46,981 bases of DNA from an uncultured Bacteroidota bacterium (GTDB taxonomy: Bacteria; Bacteroidota; Bacteroidia; UKL13-3). Numbering within the stretch: the stretch's first letter is position 1; the number at the start of each line of letters is the position of its first letter. Shown one piece after another: positions 16,601 to 23,983 of the stretch. The position numbers and the translations under genes are program-made. Location: positions 1 to 46,981 of the forward strand of contig CAIUEQ010000143.1 in assembly GCA_903898215.1 (NCBI GenBank), given 5' to 3'. The notes under the pieces are model-generated. The model had not been told where the DNA came from. It did no database searches and worked only from the letters and a program-made list of their open reading frames with translations.

Positions 16601-18285
16601 ATAACATCTTAAAAGATTCTGTCAATCAATTTTCAGATTCATTTTTTCTTGAAAAAACTATCGTAGTAAAACTCGTGGTGATGGATTCGGTGACTTGCAA
16701 AAAAATTGATTCCACAAATCAAACCATTAGCACAGTTGCATCGAGTAATGCATCTTTTGTAACCGTTCCGGATACCTGTGGCAAAAAATATTCTTTCACA
16801 AATACTTCCACATCGTATAAAAATATTCCAGTAAAATATTTATGGGATTTTGGTGATGGCGATACCTCCACACAAAAAAATCCTACACATAAATATTTGG
16901 ATAACGGAGTATATATTATCAAGTTGGTTTGTAATTCAGGAACCGCATGTGCCGATAGTTTTTACGATTATGTTGTATATGACAGTGCCTATTATTTTGT
17001 GGTTCCTAAATTTGACCCATTGCCATGGTATGGTTGCTCTCCACAATTTTTAACCTGTGCTAATTTAACTCAAAATAACCGACACAAATTTTATTGGTAC
17101 ACCAACGGTGTTTTGCGTGATTCCAATTTTAATTTTCAAGACAGCCTTATTCTTCCAAATTTATATCGGATAAAATTAATTGTGGTTGATAGTAATACCT
17201 GCAATATTGCCGACTCGATTACTCAAAATGTTTTTGTCGATGTGTCGAGCAAAAGTGCTTTTACATTATTCAGAGACACTTGTTCTCCACTCGTATTTTT
17301 TACAAACAAAAGCACCACCTTTCAAAATAATGTAGTCAATTATTATTGGACTTTTGGAGATGGAACTTCTTCCTATAGCAAGGATCCAATTTCGCATGCT
17401 TACCCAAGCAGTGGAAATTATACCGTAACGTTATACAGTGGTTCGGGACCTTGCACCGACACTTCTTTTATTACTTTTAATTATGATATTTCAGGACATA
17501 TTTTAAAAGCAGGATTTCAGGTTTCAGATACTTTTTTGTGCATCCCTCAGATCTTGCAAATATCAAATACCAGCAGTGGTGGGAAATATTTTTATTGGTA
17601 TGTGAATGATGTGTTTGTGAGTTCTTCAAAAAACTATTCCATAAATATTTCTTCAACCGGAATTACAAAAATCAAACTTGTCGTTATTGATTCTTCGAGA
17701 TGTAATTTTATTGATTCGTTTGAAACAAGTGTAAATGCTATTCAAAAATCGACTGCCGATTTTGGCATCTCTGCAGATGTTTGTTCGCGTGAATTATTTT
17801 TTAAAAACAAAACCGGTATGCCGGGAATTCCCTACAAATGGAATTTTGGTGATGGAGATTCTTCGTTTAACGCAAATCCTTCGCACAGTTATTCAAAGCC
17901 TGGAACCTATATTATAAAACTTATTAGTAATGCAGGAACTAAATGTGCCGACACCACATTCAAACAATATAATTTTAATGGAGATACCATTGATGAATTA
18001 ATTATCCCAAATGCCTTTTCTCCAAATGGTGATGGCATCAATGATTTTTTTGAAATTCGTGGCGTTTCATGGGAATGCGATACGTTTCATATTTTTATTT
18101 TTAACAGATGGGAAAATCCATTTTTTGAATCGAGCGACCCGAGAATAATGTGGAATGGAAAAAATGAAAGAGGTGTAGAAGCTTCAGATGATGTGTATTT
18201 TTATTTGCTATACATTAAAAAACACAGTGGAAAAGAAATGAATATTCATGGAACAATCACGCTAGTTACAGGTGTAAAAAACTAA
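13654..18285 (+). CDS. Large T9SS type B protein: DUF7948-like N-domain, SBBP propeller, four double PKD-like repeats, CHU_C
   Basis: The protein has 1543 residues from a TTG start; no ATG fits before the signal peptide. The signal peptide is residues 1-25, ending IIAQ. FVENIGQWDNP and the next about 220 residues match the N-terminal domain often found before SBBP propellers in Bacteroidota. From about 260 to 780 there are repeated blades with YLGG and D.[D/I]GN..VAG motifs (SBBP beta-propeller). From about 790 to 1440 four copies of a roughly 167-residue unit follow. Each unit has an A half with F.WY...[V/I]L[K/R]DS and a PKD B half with FGDGD.S. Residues 1447-1543 are a CHU_C domain (IPNAFSPNGDGINDFF, IMWNGK, GTITLV). 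It is divergent from the sigma gene and abuts DUF2452 with no gap. It is probably a surface-displayed adhesin. Confidence 0.92.
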   Translation: MKKKDFIKLLFTLYFLWFSHDKIIAQNPEKISSENNFEFVENIGQWDNPSLYSVQMNGAELFIEKNALQYFFYDQGDIAKLVKHPRAVKEDFKSYTVKGHALRINFLSCNENTKAIGSQPFKHYYNYFRGNNSMRWKSFVKPFAEVSLQKIYPGIDIKLYTESRTHSLKYDLILQPGADPENIKMNYEGAENLKIKSGALYAQTSVRTYIELKPFAYQIVDGQTKKIKCDFILTNNTLSFKLGSYDHSIPLVIDPVVIFSTYSGSTADNFGHTATYDHDGNFYAAGIVTGPFASFNPNGRYPATVGAFMQTYNGGTTQWPESSFPCDISISKYNNDGSALMYATYLGGNRNDYPHSLVVDKDNRLIVYGSTCSNNFPVTYGAYDTTFNSTTNESDIIVTKFNTTGSALIGSTYLGGSSWDGIMWSDPSSVIDTLSVNYADEFRGEVQVNNANEIVIATTTFSSNFPTTSGAFQTVNKGLQEACIFKFDSTLKKLIWSSYLGESNNDAAYSLDIDTIGNIYVAGGTQSKSFPITSGVYQSSFAGGPVDGFITKISSNGSAIMRSMYWGGAKYDQTYFVKLDTKGKVNVFGQTFDSMPVTSNVYSSAKGSLYISRFSNNLDSLEFSTVIGNGVQNNALSPSAFIVDACGNIYASCWGGETNLYGNGYTNFHYAHNTALLPITSDALQSSTDNSDFYLFVLKKDAKTLFYGSYLGGNQSGDHVDGGTSRFDKRGIIYQSICSSCHNSYYTLSDFPTTPGSYSPLNKSPRCSNAAYKLDFRLSDLVIADFLIYPRNSCSDTVLTFTNKSYNGKQFYWYIDNVLKDTARNYKYSFPKKGNHQIKLVAVDSSRCIIVDSIAKTVNIAASSNSDFTFIRDSCSFKVSFTNNTFVANGDSVPYFWKFGDGDTSTQKNPIHTFFQGGNYFVSLISNPGTLCADTTQKTFYLDTTKYQLEPRIKIIPLQSCLPSSVSFFNRSINGKKIFWYYDNILKDSVNQFSDSFFLEKTIVVKLVVMDSVTCKKIDSTNQTISTVASSNASFVTVPDTCGKKYSFTNTSTSYKNIPVKYLWDFGDGDTSTQKNPTHKYLDNGVYIIKLVCNSGTACADSFYDYVVYDSAYYFVVPKFDPLPWYGCSPQFLTCANLTQNNRHKFYWYTNGVLRDSNFNFQDSLILPNLYRIKLIVVDSNTCNIADSITQNVFVDVSSKSAFTLFRDTCSPLVFFTNKSTTFQNNVVNYYWTFGDGTSSYSKDPISHAYPSSGNYTVTLYSGSGPCTDTSFITFNYDISGHILKAGFQVSDTFLCIPQILQISNTSSGGKYFYWYVNDVFVSSSKNYSINISSTGITKIKLVVIDSSRCNFIDSFETSVNAIQKSTADFGISADVCSRELFFKNKTGMPGIPYKWNFGDGDSSFNANPSHSYSKPGTYIIKLISNAGTKCADTTFKQYNFNGDTIDELIIPNAFSPNGDGINDFFEIRGVSWECDTFHIFIFNRWENPFFESSDPRIMWNGKNERGVEASDDVYFYLLYIKKHSGKEMNIHGTITLVTGVKN

Positions 18286-18295
18286 TCAGTTTTTT
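18276..18295. terminator. Short bidirectional hairpin spanning two adjacent stop codons
   Basis: AAAAAACT-AATC-AGTTTTTT covers the stop codons of the convergent cargo gene (ending 18285) and the DUF2452 gene (ending 18286). The stem has only one GC pair, so its strength is doubtful, but it is the only terminator-like structure between these two abutting genes. Confidence 0.4.
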
Positions 18296-18714
18296 CTAAT
18301 TACATCCCAACTGTGATCGCCCAATAATTTTACCGAAGCAACAAATTTTCTTGTGTTTTTTGATTGTCCCCATTCATCAGGACCAATAAGTGACAATGTA
18401 AAATGATCATCTTTTTCATACAGATGATAAACTTGACCGATAACAGGTACAAAACGAATATCCGATTGATAAATTTTTTCTGAAACTTTTAAGCGGTTTT
18501 CAATTTCTCTTACTTGCTGAACAATTAAATCTGCCTGCTTTTTTAGCAACGAAATTTCCTGATTCGCATAATGATTCATTGCCTCTACAGCATTTGCTTT
18601 TATCTGGTTCTTATCTTCAGGACGGATTATTGGAGAGCCAATACTAAGTGGAATAGGCGACAGCGATGCTTCACCTTCATAACTTTCAAATTCTTCGTTT
18701 GATTTCATCATCAT
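18286..18714 (-). CDS. DUF2452 protein
   Basis: The protein has 142 residues from the first of three consecutive ATGs (18714, 18711, 18708). The conserved family core is present: SIGSPIIRPEDK near the start, a helical middle with a run of Gln, Glu and Lys, then RFVPVIGQVYHLYEKDD and LSLIGPDEWG. DUF2452 is a small cytoplasmic family of unknown function. An in-frame ATG at 18759 would add a hydrophobic stretch, MFILLKTIPLIFVLL. I reject it because an exact TATTTTTG -7 box lies at 18730-18723, downstream of that ATG and only 8 bases before the preferred start. The gene is divergent from ispH and convergent with the large cargo gene. Confidence 0.8.
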   Translation of the reverse strand: MMMKSNEEFESYEGEASLSPIPLSIGSPIIRPEDKNQIKANAVEAMNHYANQEISLLKKQADLIVQQVREIENRLKVSEKIYQSDIRFVPVIGQVYHLYEKDDHFTLSLIGPDEWGQSKNTRKFVASVKLLGDHSWDVIRKN

Positions 18715-18722
18715 TAATAAAA

Positions 18723-18730
18723 CAAAAATA
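18723..18730 (-). promoter_or_regulatory. -7 box for the DUF2452 gene
   Basis: The minus strand reads TATTTTTG, an exact TAnnTTTG match, 8 bases before the first of the triple ATGs. It decides the start choice for DUF2452. Confidence 0.4.
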
Positions 18731-18781
18731 AGTGGAATTGTTTTTAGAAGTATGAACAAAACTTTATGTGCATTAAATGGT

Positions 18782-18789
18782 TATTTTTG
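18782..18789 (+). promoter_or_regulatory. -7 box for ispH
   Basis: TATTTTTG on the plus strand is an exact TAnnTTTG match, ending 7 bases before the ispH ATG. The leader would be almost absent. The same octamer occurs for DUF2452 in the divergent direction. Confidence 0.4.
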
Positions 18790-18796
18790 AAACGTT

Positions 18797-19639
18797 ATGA
18801 ACCTAAAAGTTGAAATAGACGAAAATTCCGGTTTTTGTTTCGGTGTTGTATATGCAATTGAAATGGCCGAAAACATTTTGGATGAATGTGGCAAATTGTA
18901 TTGCCTTGGTGATATTGTGCATAATGACGAAGAAGTTGCGCGACTCACAGCAAAAGGATTGAAAATAATTAATCATGAAGATTATAAAAATCTTAGAAAT
19001 GAACGTGTATTAATTCGTGCTCATGGTGAGCCTCCTGAAACTTATCGGCTCGCATTGGAAAATGATCTTGAACTTGTTGATGCAAGTTGCCCTGTTGTTT
19101 TAAAATTACAAAACCGCATTCGTGAAGCAAATAATGACGAAGAAAAAATTCTGATTTACGGAAAACACGGACATGCAGAAGTGATAGGTTTAGAAGGACA
19201 AACAAATGGTGATGCCATTGTGATTGAAAAATTTGAAGAGCTTGATAATATTGAATTACCTAAAAAAATTCAGCTTTACAGCCAAACAACAAAAAGCGCA
19301 AAAAACTTATATGCACTTCGTGACCTGTTGGTGAGCAAAGGTGTAGAAGTAGATTTTAACGATACCCTTTGCCGACAAGTTTCAAATCGCGATATTCATT
19401 TAAAGAATTTCTCCCTTCAATTTGATAAAATTGTTTTTGTTTCAGGAAAAAAATCATCGAATGGAAAAGTGCTTTTTGATGCGTGCAAAGAAGTAAATCC
19501 AAATGCATATTTTGTGAGCTCGAAAAATGAAATTCAAAAAGAGTGGTTCAACGAAAATGATTCGGTAGGAATTTGCGGAGCCACATCCACACCGCAATGG
19601 CAAATGGATGAAGTAAAAGAAGCGATATTAACTTTATAA
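18797..19639 (+). CDS. ispH: 4-hydroxy-3-methylbut-2-enyl diphosphate reductase
   Basis: IspH is the last enzyme of the MEP isoprenoid pathway. It reduces HMBPP to IPP and DMAPP using a [4Fe-4S] cluster. The 280-residue protein keeps the three cluster cysteines: Cys14 in SGFCFGV, Cys98 in DASCPVV and Cys192 in DTLCRQVSNRD. The active-site segment GKHGHAEVIG holds His126 and Glu128, and RAHGEPP holds the second conserved histidine. The length is normal. gpx follows after 9 bases and is probably cotranscribed. Confidence 0.97.
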   Translation: MNLKVEIDENSGFCFGVVYAIEMAENILDECGKLYCLGDIVHNDEEVARLTAKGLKIINHEDYKNLRNERVLIRAHGEPPETYRLALENDLELVDASCPVVLKLQNRIREANNDEEKILIYGKHGHAEVIGLEGQTNGDAIVIEKFEELDNIELPKKIQLYSQTTKSAKNLYALRDLLVSKGVEVDFNDTLCRQVSNRDIHLKNFSLQFDKIVFVSGKKSSNGKVLFDACKEVNPNAYFVSSKNEIQKEWFNENDSVGICGATSTPQWQMDEVKEAILTL

Positions 19640-19648
19640 AAATTAACT

Positions 19649-20224
19649 ATGAAAAAAATACTTTTATCAGCAATACTATTTACAACAATTGCATTGGTTA
19701 TTTATAGTTTCACTAACCGTAAAGAAAAAAAAAGTAATCCTCCAAAAATTTCGTTCTATGATTTTAGTATCAAATCTCTTGACGGAAAATCAACAATTAA
19801 CTTCAGCAGTTTTAAAGGTAAAAAAGTACTGTGTGTAAACACCGCTTCTATGTGTGGGTTTACTCGTCAGTATGATGGTTTAGAAAAGTTGTATGAAAAA
19901 TATAAAAACAAACTTGTTATCATCGGATTTCCATGTAATCAATTTGGTGAACAAGAGCCTTGGGATGCCAAACAAATTGGTGAATTTTGCAAAGGCCGTT
20001 ACAATGTATCATTTCCTTTAACCGAAAAAATTATTGTAAAAGGAGATAGTGCTCATGCAATTTATAAATGGCTTACACAAAAAGAAATGAACGGTGTGAA
20101 AGATGTGAAAATCCGTTGGAATTTTGGAAAATTTTTGATTGATGAAAAAGGGAAATTCGTTGAATATTTTCCTTCGGATACCGAACCTGAAGATCCAAAA
20201 TTGAGTTCATTGATTGAGAAATAA
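19649..20224 (+). CDS. Glutathione peroxidase-family thiol peroxidase, membrane anchored
   Basis: The protein has 191 residues. Residues 4-21 are hydrophobic (signal anchor or uncleaved signal), which suggests a periplasmic, membrane-attached enzyme. The peroxidatic cysteine is Cys69 in NTASMCGFTRQ; it is Cys, not selenocysteine. GFPCNQFGEQEP (residues 93-104) gives the conserved Gln98, and RWNFGKFLI gives the Trp-Asn pair at 157-158. Cys-type bacterial members usually use thioredoxin rather than glutathione; that is family knowledge, not visible here. It follows ispH by 9 bases. The pairing may simply be operonic, although protecting against peroxide near an Fe-S enzyme would be a reasonable link. 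Confidence 0.93.
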   Translation: MKKILLSAILFTTIALVIYSFTNRKEKKSNPPKISFYDFSIKSLDGKSTINFSSFKGKKVLCVNTASMCGFTRQYDGLEKLYEKYKNKLVIIGFPCNQFGEQEPWDAKQIGEFCKGRYNVSFPLTEKIIVKGDSAHAIYKWLTQKEMNGVKDVKIRWNFGKFLIDEKGKFVEYFPSDTEPEDPKLSSLIEK

Positions 20225-20246
20225 TAGTTAGTAAAAAATTATCACC

Positions 20247-20276
20247 AAGGCTGCAAAACTTTGGCAGCCTTTTTTA
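20247..20276 (+). terminator. Intrinsic terminator after gpx
   Basis: The stem AAGGCTGC/GCAGCCTT (20247-20254, 20264-20271) is followed by a T-run. The end of the T-run overlaps the -7 box of asd, so termination and initiation signals are packed together. Confidence 0.85.
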
Positions 20277-20282
20277 TTTTTG
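20275..20282 (+). promoter_or_regulatory. -7 box for asd, overlapping the upstream terminator tail
   Basis: TATTTTTG is an exact TAnnTTTG match 23 bases before the asd ATG. It is formed partly from the T-run of the gpx terminator. No -33 TTG at the right distance was found. Confidence 0.4.
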
Positions 20283-20305
20283 CCCAAATAATAAAACCAT
20301 AAAAA

Positions 20306-21298
20306 ATGAAAGTAGCAGTTGTTGGAGCCACAGGACTAGTAGGAACAATGATGTTAAAAGTTTTAGCAGAGAGAAATTTTCCGCTTACAGAACTTATTCC
20401 TGTTGCATCAGAAAAATCTGTTGGCAAAAAAATCATCTTTAAAGGAAAAGAATATTCTGTTTTCAGCATGCAACAAGCCATTGATGCAAAACCTGATATC
20501 GCGTTGTTTTCGGCAGGTGGAAATACTTCATTGGAATGGGCACCAAAATTTGCTGAAGTTGGAACTTATGTTATTGATAATTCGTCAGCATGGAGAATGC
20601 ATCCTGATAAAAAATTAGTGGTTCCCGAAGTGAATGCAAACGTGATTACAAAAAACGATCACATCATTGCAAATCCAAATTGTTCCACCATTCAAATGGT
20701 GATTGTGTTAAACCCTTTGCATAAAAAATACAAGATAAAACGTGTGGTGGTTTCTACTTACCAATCTGTTACCGGCACAGGTGTTAAAGCCGTTCAGCAA
20801 TTAGAAAACGAACGCAAAAATATCGTTGGCGAGATGGCTTATAAATATCCAATTGATAAAAATTGCATTCCTCAAATTGACGTGTTTTTAGAAAACGGTT
20901 ATACCAAAGAAGAAATGAAAATGGTGGATGAAACTAAAAAAATTATGCAGGATAATGGTATTCAACTTACTTCAACTTGTGTGCGTATTCCTGTAATGGG
21001 CGGACATAGTGAAAGTATCAATATTGAATTTGCAAATGATTTCGATTTGAATGAAGTGCGAACTATTTTATCACAAACAGCAGGGGTAATTTTGAAAGAT
21101 GATATTGCCAATTTTATTTATCCGATGCCACTGGATGCTGATGGAAAAGACGAAGTTTTTGTTGGAAGAATAAGAAGAGACGAATCGCAAGCAAACACTT
21201 TAAATTTATGGATAGTTGCCGATAATTTACGCAAAGGTGCTGCAACAAATGCTGTTCAAATTGCGGAGTATTTAATTAAAGAAAAGATAGTGGCCTGA
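20306..21298 (+). CDS. asd: Aspartate-semialdehyde dehydrogenase
   Basis: Asd reduces aspartyl phosphate to aspartate semialdehyde with NADPH, at the branch to lysine/DAP, threonine and methionine. The protein has 330 residues. The nucleotide-binding loop is VVGATGLVGTMML (residues 5-17). The catalytic cysteine is Cys126 in ANPNCSTIQ. The TGTGVKAVQQL segment is typical of Asd, and the active-site histidine is His234 in RIPVMGGHSESI. The length is usual for the family. It is a single gene with its own promoter box between a terminator and a convergent CoA-transferase gene. The next 140 bases show no gene. Confidence 0.97.
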   Translation: MKVAVVGATGLVGTMMLKVLAERNFPLTELIPVASEKSVGKKIIFKGKEYSVFSMQQAIDAKPDIALFSAGGNTSLEWAPKFAEVGTYVIDNSSAWRMHPDKKLVVPEVNANVITKNDHIIANPNCSTIQMVIVLNPLHKKYKIKRVVVSTYQSVTGTGVKAVQQLENERKNIVGEMAYKYPIDKNCIPQIDVFLENGYTKEEMKMVDETKKIMQDNGIQLTSTCVRIPVMGGHSESINIEFANDFDLNEVRTILSQTAGVILKDDIANFIYPMPLDADGKDEVFVGRIRRDESQANTLNLWIVADNLRKGAATNAVQIAEYLIKEKIVA

Positions 21299-21439
21299 AG
21301 TTTTTAACTGCAGTCAGTTCGAGTAGCTGCAAAGATATGGCGAAAGTGCGTATCGAGAACAGTTTGTAATACTAACCCCTTCTCGATACAAACACTAACA
21401 CAAAACCTGCCCAATATTTTACTCGAAGTGACTGTCATT

Positions 21440-22093
21440 TCAAACAACCATTTCAGGAATTTCACCAACAACCAATAAATGTCCTTCTGTTTTTTCGCGG
21501 ATATATTCTACCGTTATTCCCGGTGCACGTTCTAATAATTGAAAACCTTCAGGAACAATATCAAATACCCCTAATTCGGTAACAACTTTTTTTACGCATC
21601 CTAATCCTGTAATTGGAAGTGAACATCTTTTCAGGAGTTTTGAATTTCCTTTTTTATCGACATGCTGCATGGCAACAATAATATTTTTTGCAGCAGCAAC
21701 TAAGTCCATCGCACCACCCATTCCCTTTACCATCTTACCCGGAATTTTCCAATTGGCGATGTCGCCATTTTCGGCAACTTCCATTGCACCTAAAACTGTG
21801 AGATCAACTCTTCCACTTCTGATCATTCCGAAGCTTAAAGCAGAGTCAAAAAAACTTGAACCAATTGTTGTAGTTACTGTTTGTTTTCCTGCGTTTATTA
21901 AATCAGCATCTACTTCATCAGCAAAAGGAAACGGACCGATTCCAAGCAATCCATTTTCACTTTGTAAAACCACTTCAATTCCTTCGGGAACATAATTGGC
22001 AACCAACGTAGGAATACCGATTCCAAGGTTTACATAATATCCGTCTTTTAATTCTTTCGCGATGCGTTTTGCAATTCCAAATTTGTCTAACAT
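21440..22093 (-). CDS. scoB: 3-oxoacid CoA-transferase, subunit B
   Basis: This is the beta subunit of the enzyme that moves CoA between succinyl-CoA and acetoacetate (or similar 3-oxo acids). Its 217 residues carry the catalytic glutamate in QSENGLLGIGP (Glu46) and the glycine-rich YYVNLGIGIPTLVANYVP before it. The GAMEVAENGDIANWKIPGK segment is also typical. The scoA subunit lies 77 bases upstream in the same direction. The substrate could be acetoacetate or a longer 3-oxoacid; the sequence does not decide. Confidence 0.93.
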   Translation of the reverse strand: MLDKFGIAKRIAKELKDGYYVNLGIGIPTLVANYVPEGIEVVLQSENGLLGIGPFPFADEVDADLINAGKQTVTTTIGSSFFDSALSFGMIRSGRVDLTVLGAMEVAENGDIANWKIPGKMVKGMGGAMDLVAAAKNIIVAMQHVDKKGNSKLLKRCSLPITGLGCVKKVVTELGVFDIVPEGFQLLERAPGITVEYIREKTEGHLLVVGEIPEMVV

Positions 22094-22170
22094 AATTTTG
22101 CTTTTAGCTATTAGCCGCTGGCTTCTAGCAATTACTTTTTTTATTTTTAACTATTCAACTAATAAACCTA

Positions 22171-22872
22171 TCAACTTTTCAACCGAGTTGTAACTTGTTC
22201 AATTCTTTTTTCATAATCAACTCCTTGGAAAATTCTGTTTACGAAAATTCCGGGTGTGTGAATTTGATCCGGATCAAGCTCTCCGGCAGGCACTAATTCT
22301 TCCACTTCGGCAATGGTAATTTTTCCTGCCATCGCCATCATCGGATTAAAATTACGGGCAGTTTCTCTAAAAATTAAGTTGCCATGCGTATCACCTTTCC
22401 ATGCTTTTACAATTGCATAATCGGAATCAAATGCATATTCCAATAAATATTGTTTGCCGTTAAATTCTCTGATCTCTTTTCCATCGGCAACTTCAGTTCC
22501 AACACCTGCAGGTGTGAATATTGCAGGCATTCCATAACCTGAAGCCAAACATCTTGTAGCTAAAGTTCCTTGAGGAATAAGTTCCACTTCCAATTCGCCA
22601 CTTAATAACTGACGCTCGAATTCTGCATTTTCGCCAACATAACTTGACACCATTTTTTTAACCTGACGGGTATTTAATAACAAGCCAATTCCAAAATCAT
22701 CCACACCAGCATTATTTGAAATGCATGTTAAATTTTTTACTCCTGTTTTCACCAATGCATTGATACAATTTTCCGGAATCCCGCATAGTCCGAAACCACC
22801 TAGCATGATCGTAGCTCCATCCTGAATATCTTTTACCGCTTCTTCGGCATTTGCCACTAATTTATTTAACAT
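22171..22872 (-). CDS. scoA: 3-oxoacid CoA-transferase, subunit A
   Basis: This is the alpha subunit partner of the following gene. The 233-residue protein has the family start DGATIMLGGFGLCGIPEN (CoA-binding glycine loop) and the usual segments ISNNAGVDDFGIGLLL and EVELIPQGTLATR. Together with subunit B it forms a heteromeric transferase for using ketone bodies or short fatty acids. Its leader (22873-23033) holds two sets of short tandem repeats. Confidence 0.93.
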   Translation of the reverse strand: MLNKLVANAEEAVKDIQDGATIMLGGFGLCGIPENCINALVKTGVKNLTCISNNAGVDDFGIGLLLNTRQVKKMVSSYVGENAEFERQLLSGELEVELIPQGTLATRCLASGYGMPAIFTPAGVGTEVADGKEIREFNGKQYLLEYAFDSDYAIVKAWKGDTHGNLIFRETARNFNPMMAMAGKITIAEVEELVPAGELDPDQIHTPGIFVNRIFQGVDYEKRIEQVTTRLKS

Positions 22873-22876
22873 ATTT

Positions 22877-22913
22877 AGTTATTTGTTATTGAGTTATTTG
22901 TTATTGAGTTATT
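22877..22913. repeat. 15-bp tandem repeat, about 2.5 copies, in the scoA leader
   Basis: AGTTATTTGTTATTG occurs at 22877-22891 and 22892-22906, and a third copy begins at 22907. It ends just 4 bases from the scoA start, so on the transcript it is immediately upstream of the ATG. Confidence 0.9.
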
Positions 22914-23000
22914 AAAAAAGTTATTGGTTGTTGGTTATTAGTTTTAGTTAAATTAGTTATGGTTGATTTGTTATTTAGATTTATATATTCTTCTTCATCT

Positions 23001-23032
23001 GCACATCATCAAATTTGCACATCATCAAATTT
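23001..23032. repeat. 16-bp perfect tandem duplication between clpS and scoA
   Basis: GCACATCATCAAATTT is repeated exactly at 23001-23016 and 23017-23032. It abuts the stop of clpS at 23034. Confidence 0.9.
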
Positions 23033-23033
23033 G

Positions 23034-23315
23034 TTATTCACCTATCACAGCGCTCAATCCTTCATCACATAACGCCTGACACATTGCAGCTAATTCGTCA
23101 TGAGTTCCTGATTTTACCACTGATTTTCCTTTATAATGAATGATTGTTGCTGATTGTTCTGCCTGAATAGCATCGTGATTACAAATTCTTACCAAGCATT
23201 CAATCACATGATCGAACGTATTCACATCATCATTAAAAATAATGAGATTTAAGCCAGAAGTTGTTTCATCAAGAGTAACAACTTCTTCCTCAACTTTTCT
23301 AATTTCTTTTGACAT
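23034..23315 (-). CDS. clpS: ATP-dependent Clp protease adaptor
   Basis: ClpS hands N-degron substrates to ClpAP-type proteases. The 93-residue protein has the family core LIIFNDDVNTFDHVIECL, where the NDD(V/D)NTF motif binds the ClpA-type ATPase. It also has the later histidine and hydrophobic pocket residues around YKGKSVVKSG and the AMCQALCDEGLSA ending. The N-terminal 22 residues are acidic and flexible, as usual. It lies 28 bases after plsY. Confidence 0.95.
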   Translation of the reverse strand: MSKEIRKVEEEVVTLDETTSGLNLIIFNDDVNTFDHVIECLVRICNHDAIQAEQSATIIHYKGKSVVKSGTHDELAAMCQALCDEGLSAVIGE

Positions 23316-23343
23316 ATGTATCTTTTTTTAATTTGAAGATTAC

Positions 23344-23976
23344 CTATTTTGTTTTCGATTTAAAACTAAATCTGTTTTCATTTCCTGCCAATAAACGTTT
23401 GATATTTGGACGGTGTAAATATACTACTGCAATTGCTATTACACTACAAAACGCAAGAAAACCAAATTGATCCAACCCATAAAAATATCCAACAGCAATT
23501 GGGCTGGTTAAAGCTCCGGCCATACTTCCAACAGAAATATATCTAGTTATCCAAACCAACAAAATAAAAACTGCCAAACAGATTAATGCCACCCTAATAT
23601 CCATAGCAAATAATACAGCAAATAATACCGCAACACCTTTTCCTCCTTTGAAGCCTGCAAACACCGGAAATACGTGCCCAACAACTGCAAGCACACCAAA
23701 TAATATCTGATAATTAAAAAGTTCGCTTACATCATTGGTGTCTTTTAAAAAAGTTAGAGCCGGAAGTTTTGTTGCAATAAATCCTTTTAAAAAATCAAGA
23801 AAGAAAACAATAAATCCCGCTTTATTTCCAAGAGTCCTTAATGTGTTTGTTGCACCTGCATTTCCGCTTCCATGTTGGCGTACATCAATTTTATGAAAAA
23901 TTTTTCCATACCAAACTGCCGAAGGAATCGAACCTAAAAGATATGCTAAAACACTCGTTAAAATAATTATTATCAT
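23344..23976 (-). CDS. plsY: Glycerol-3-phosphate acyltransferase
   Basis: PlsY transfers acyl groups from acyl phosphate to glycerol 3-phosphate in the inner membrane. This is the first step of phospholipid synthesis. The 210 residues contain about five hydrophobic helices. The three catalytic loops are visible: GSIPSAVW (15-22), HGSGNAGATNTLR (35-47) and GHVFPVFAGFKGGKGVA (100-116). It starts 7 bases after the large secreted-protein gene, and clpS follows 28 bases later, so cotranscription is likely. Confidence 0.96.
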   Translation of the reverse strand: MIIIILTSVLAYLLGSIPSAVWYGKIFHKIDVRQHGSGNAGATNTLRTLGNKAGFIVFFLDFLKGFIATKLPALTFLKDTNDVSELFNYQILFGVLAVVGHVFPVFAGFKGGKGVAVLFAVLFAMDIRVALICLAVFILLVWITRYISVGSMAGALTSPIAVGYFYGLDQFGFLAFCSVIAIAVVYLHRPNIKRLLAGNENRFSFKSKTK

Positions 23977-23983
23977 CTGTGGT

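Noticed and set aside
19854..19858. Selenocysteine in the glutathione peroxidase
   Set aside because: The codon at the active site is TGT (Cys69), not TGA, and no SECIS-like element is needed.
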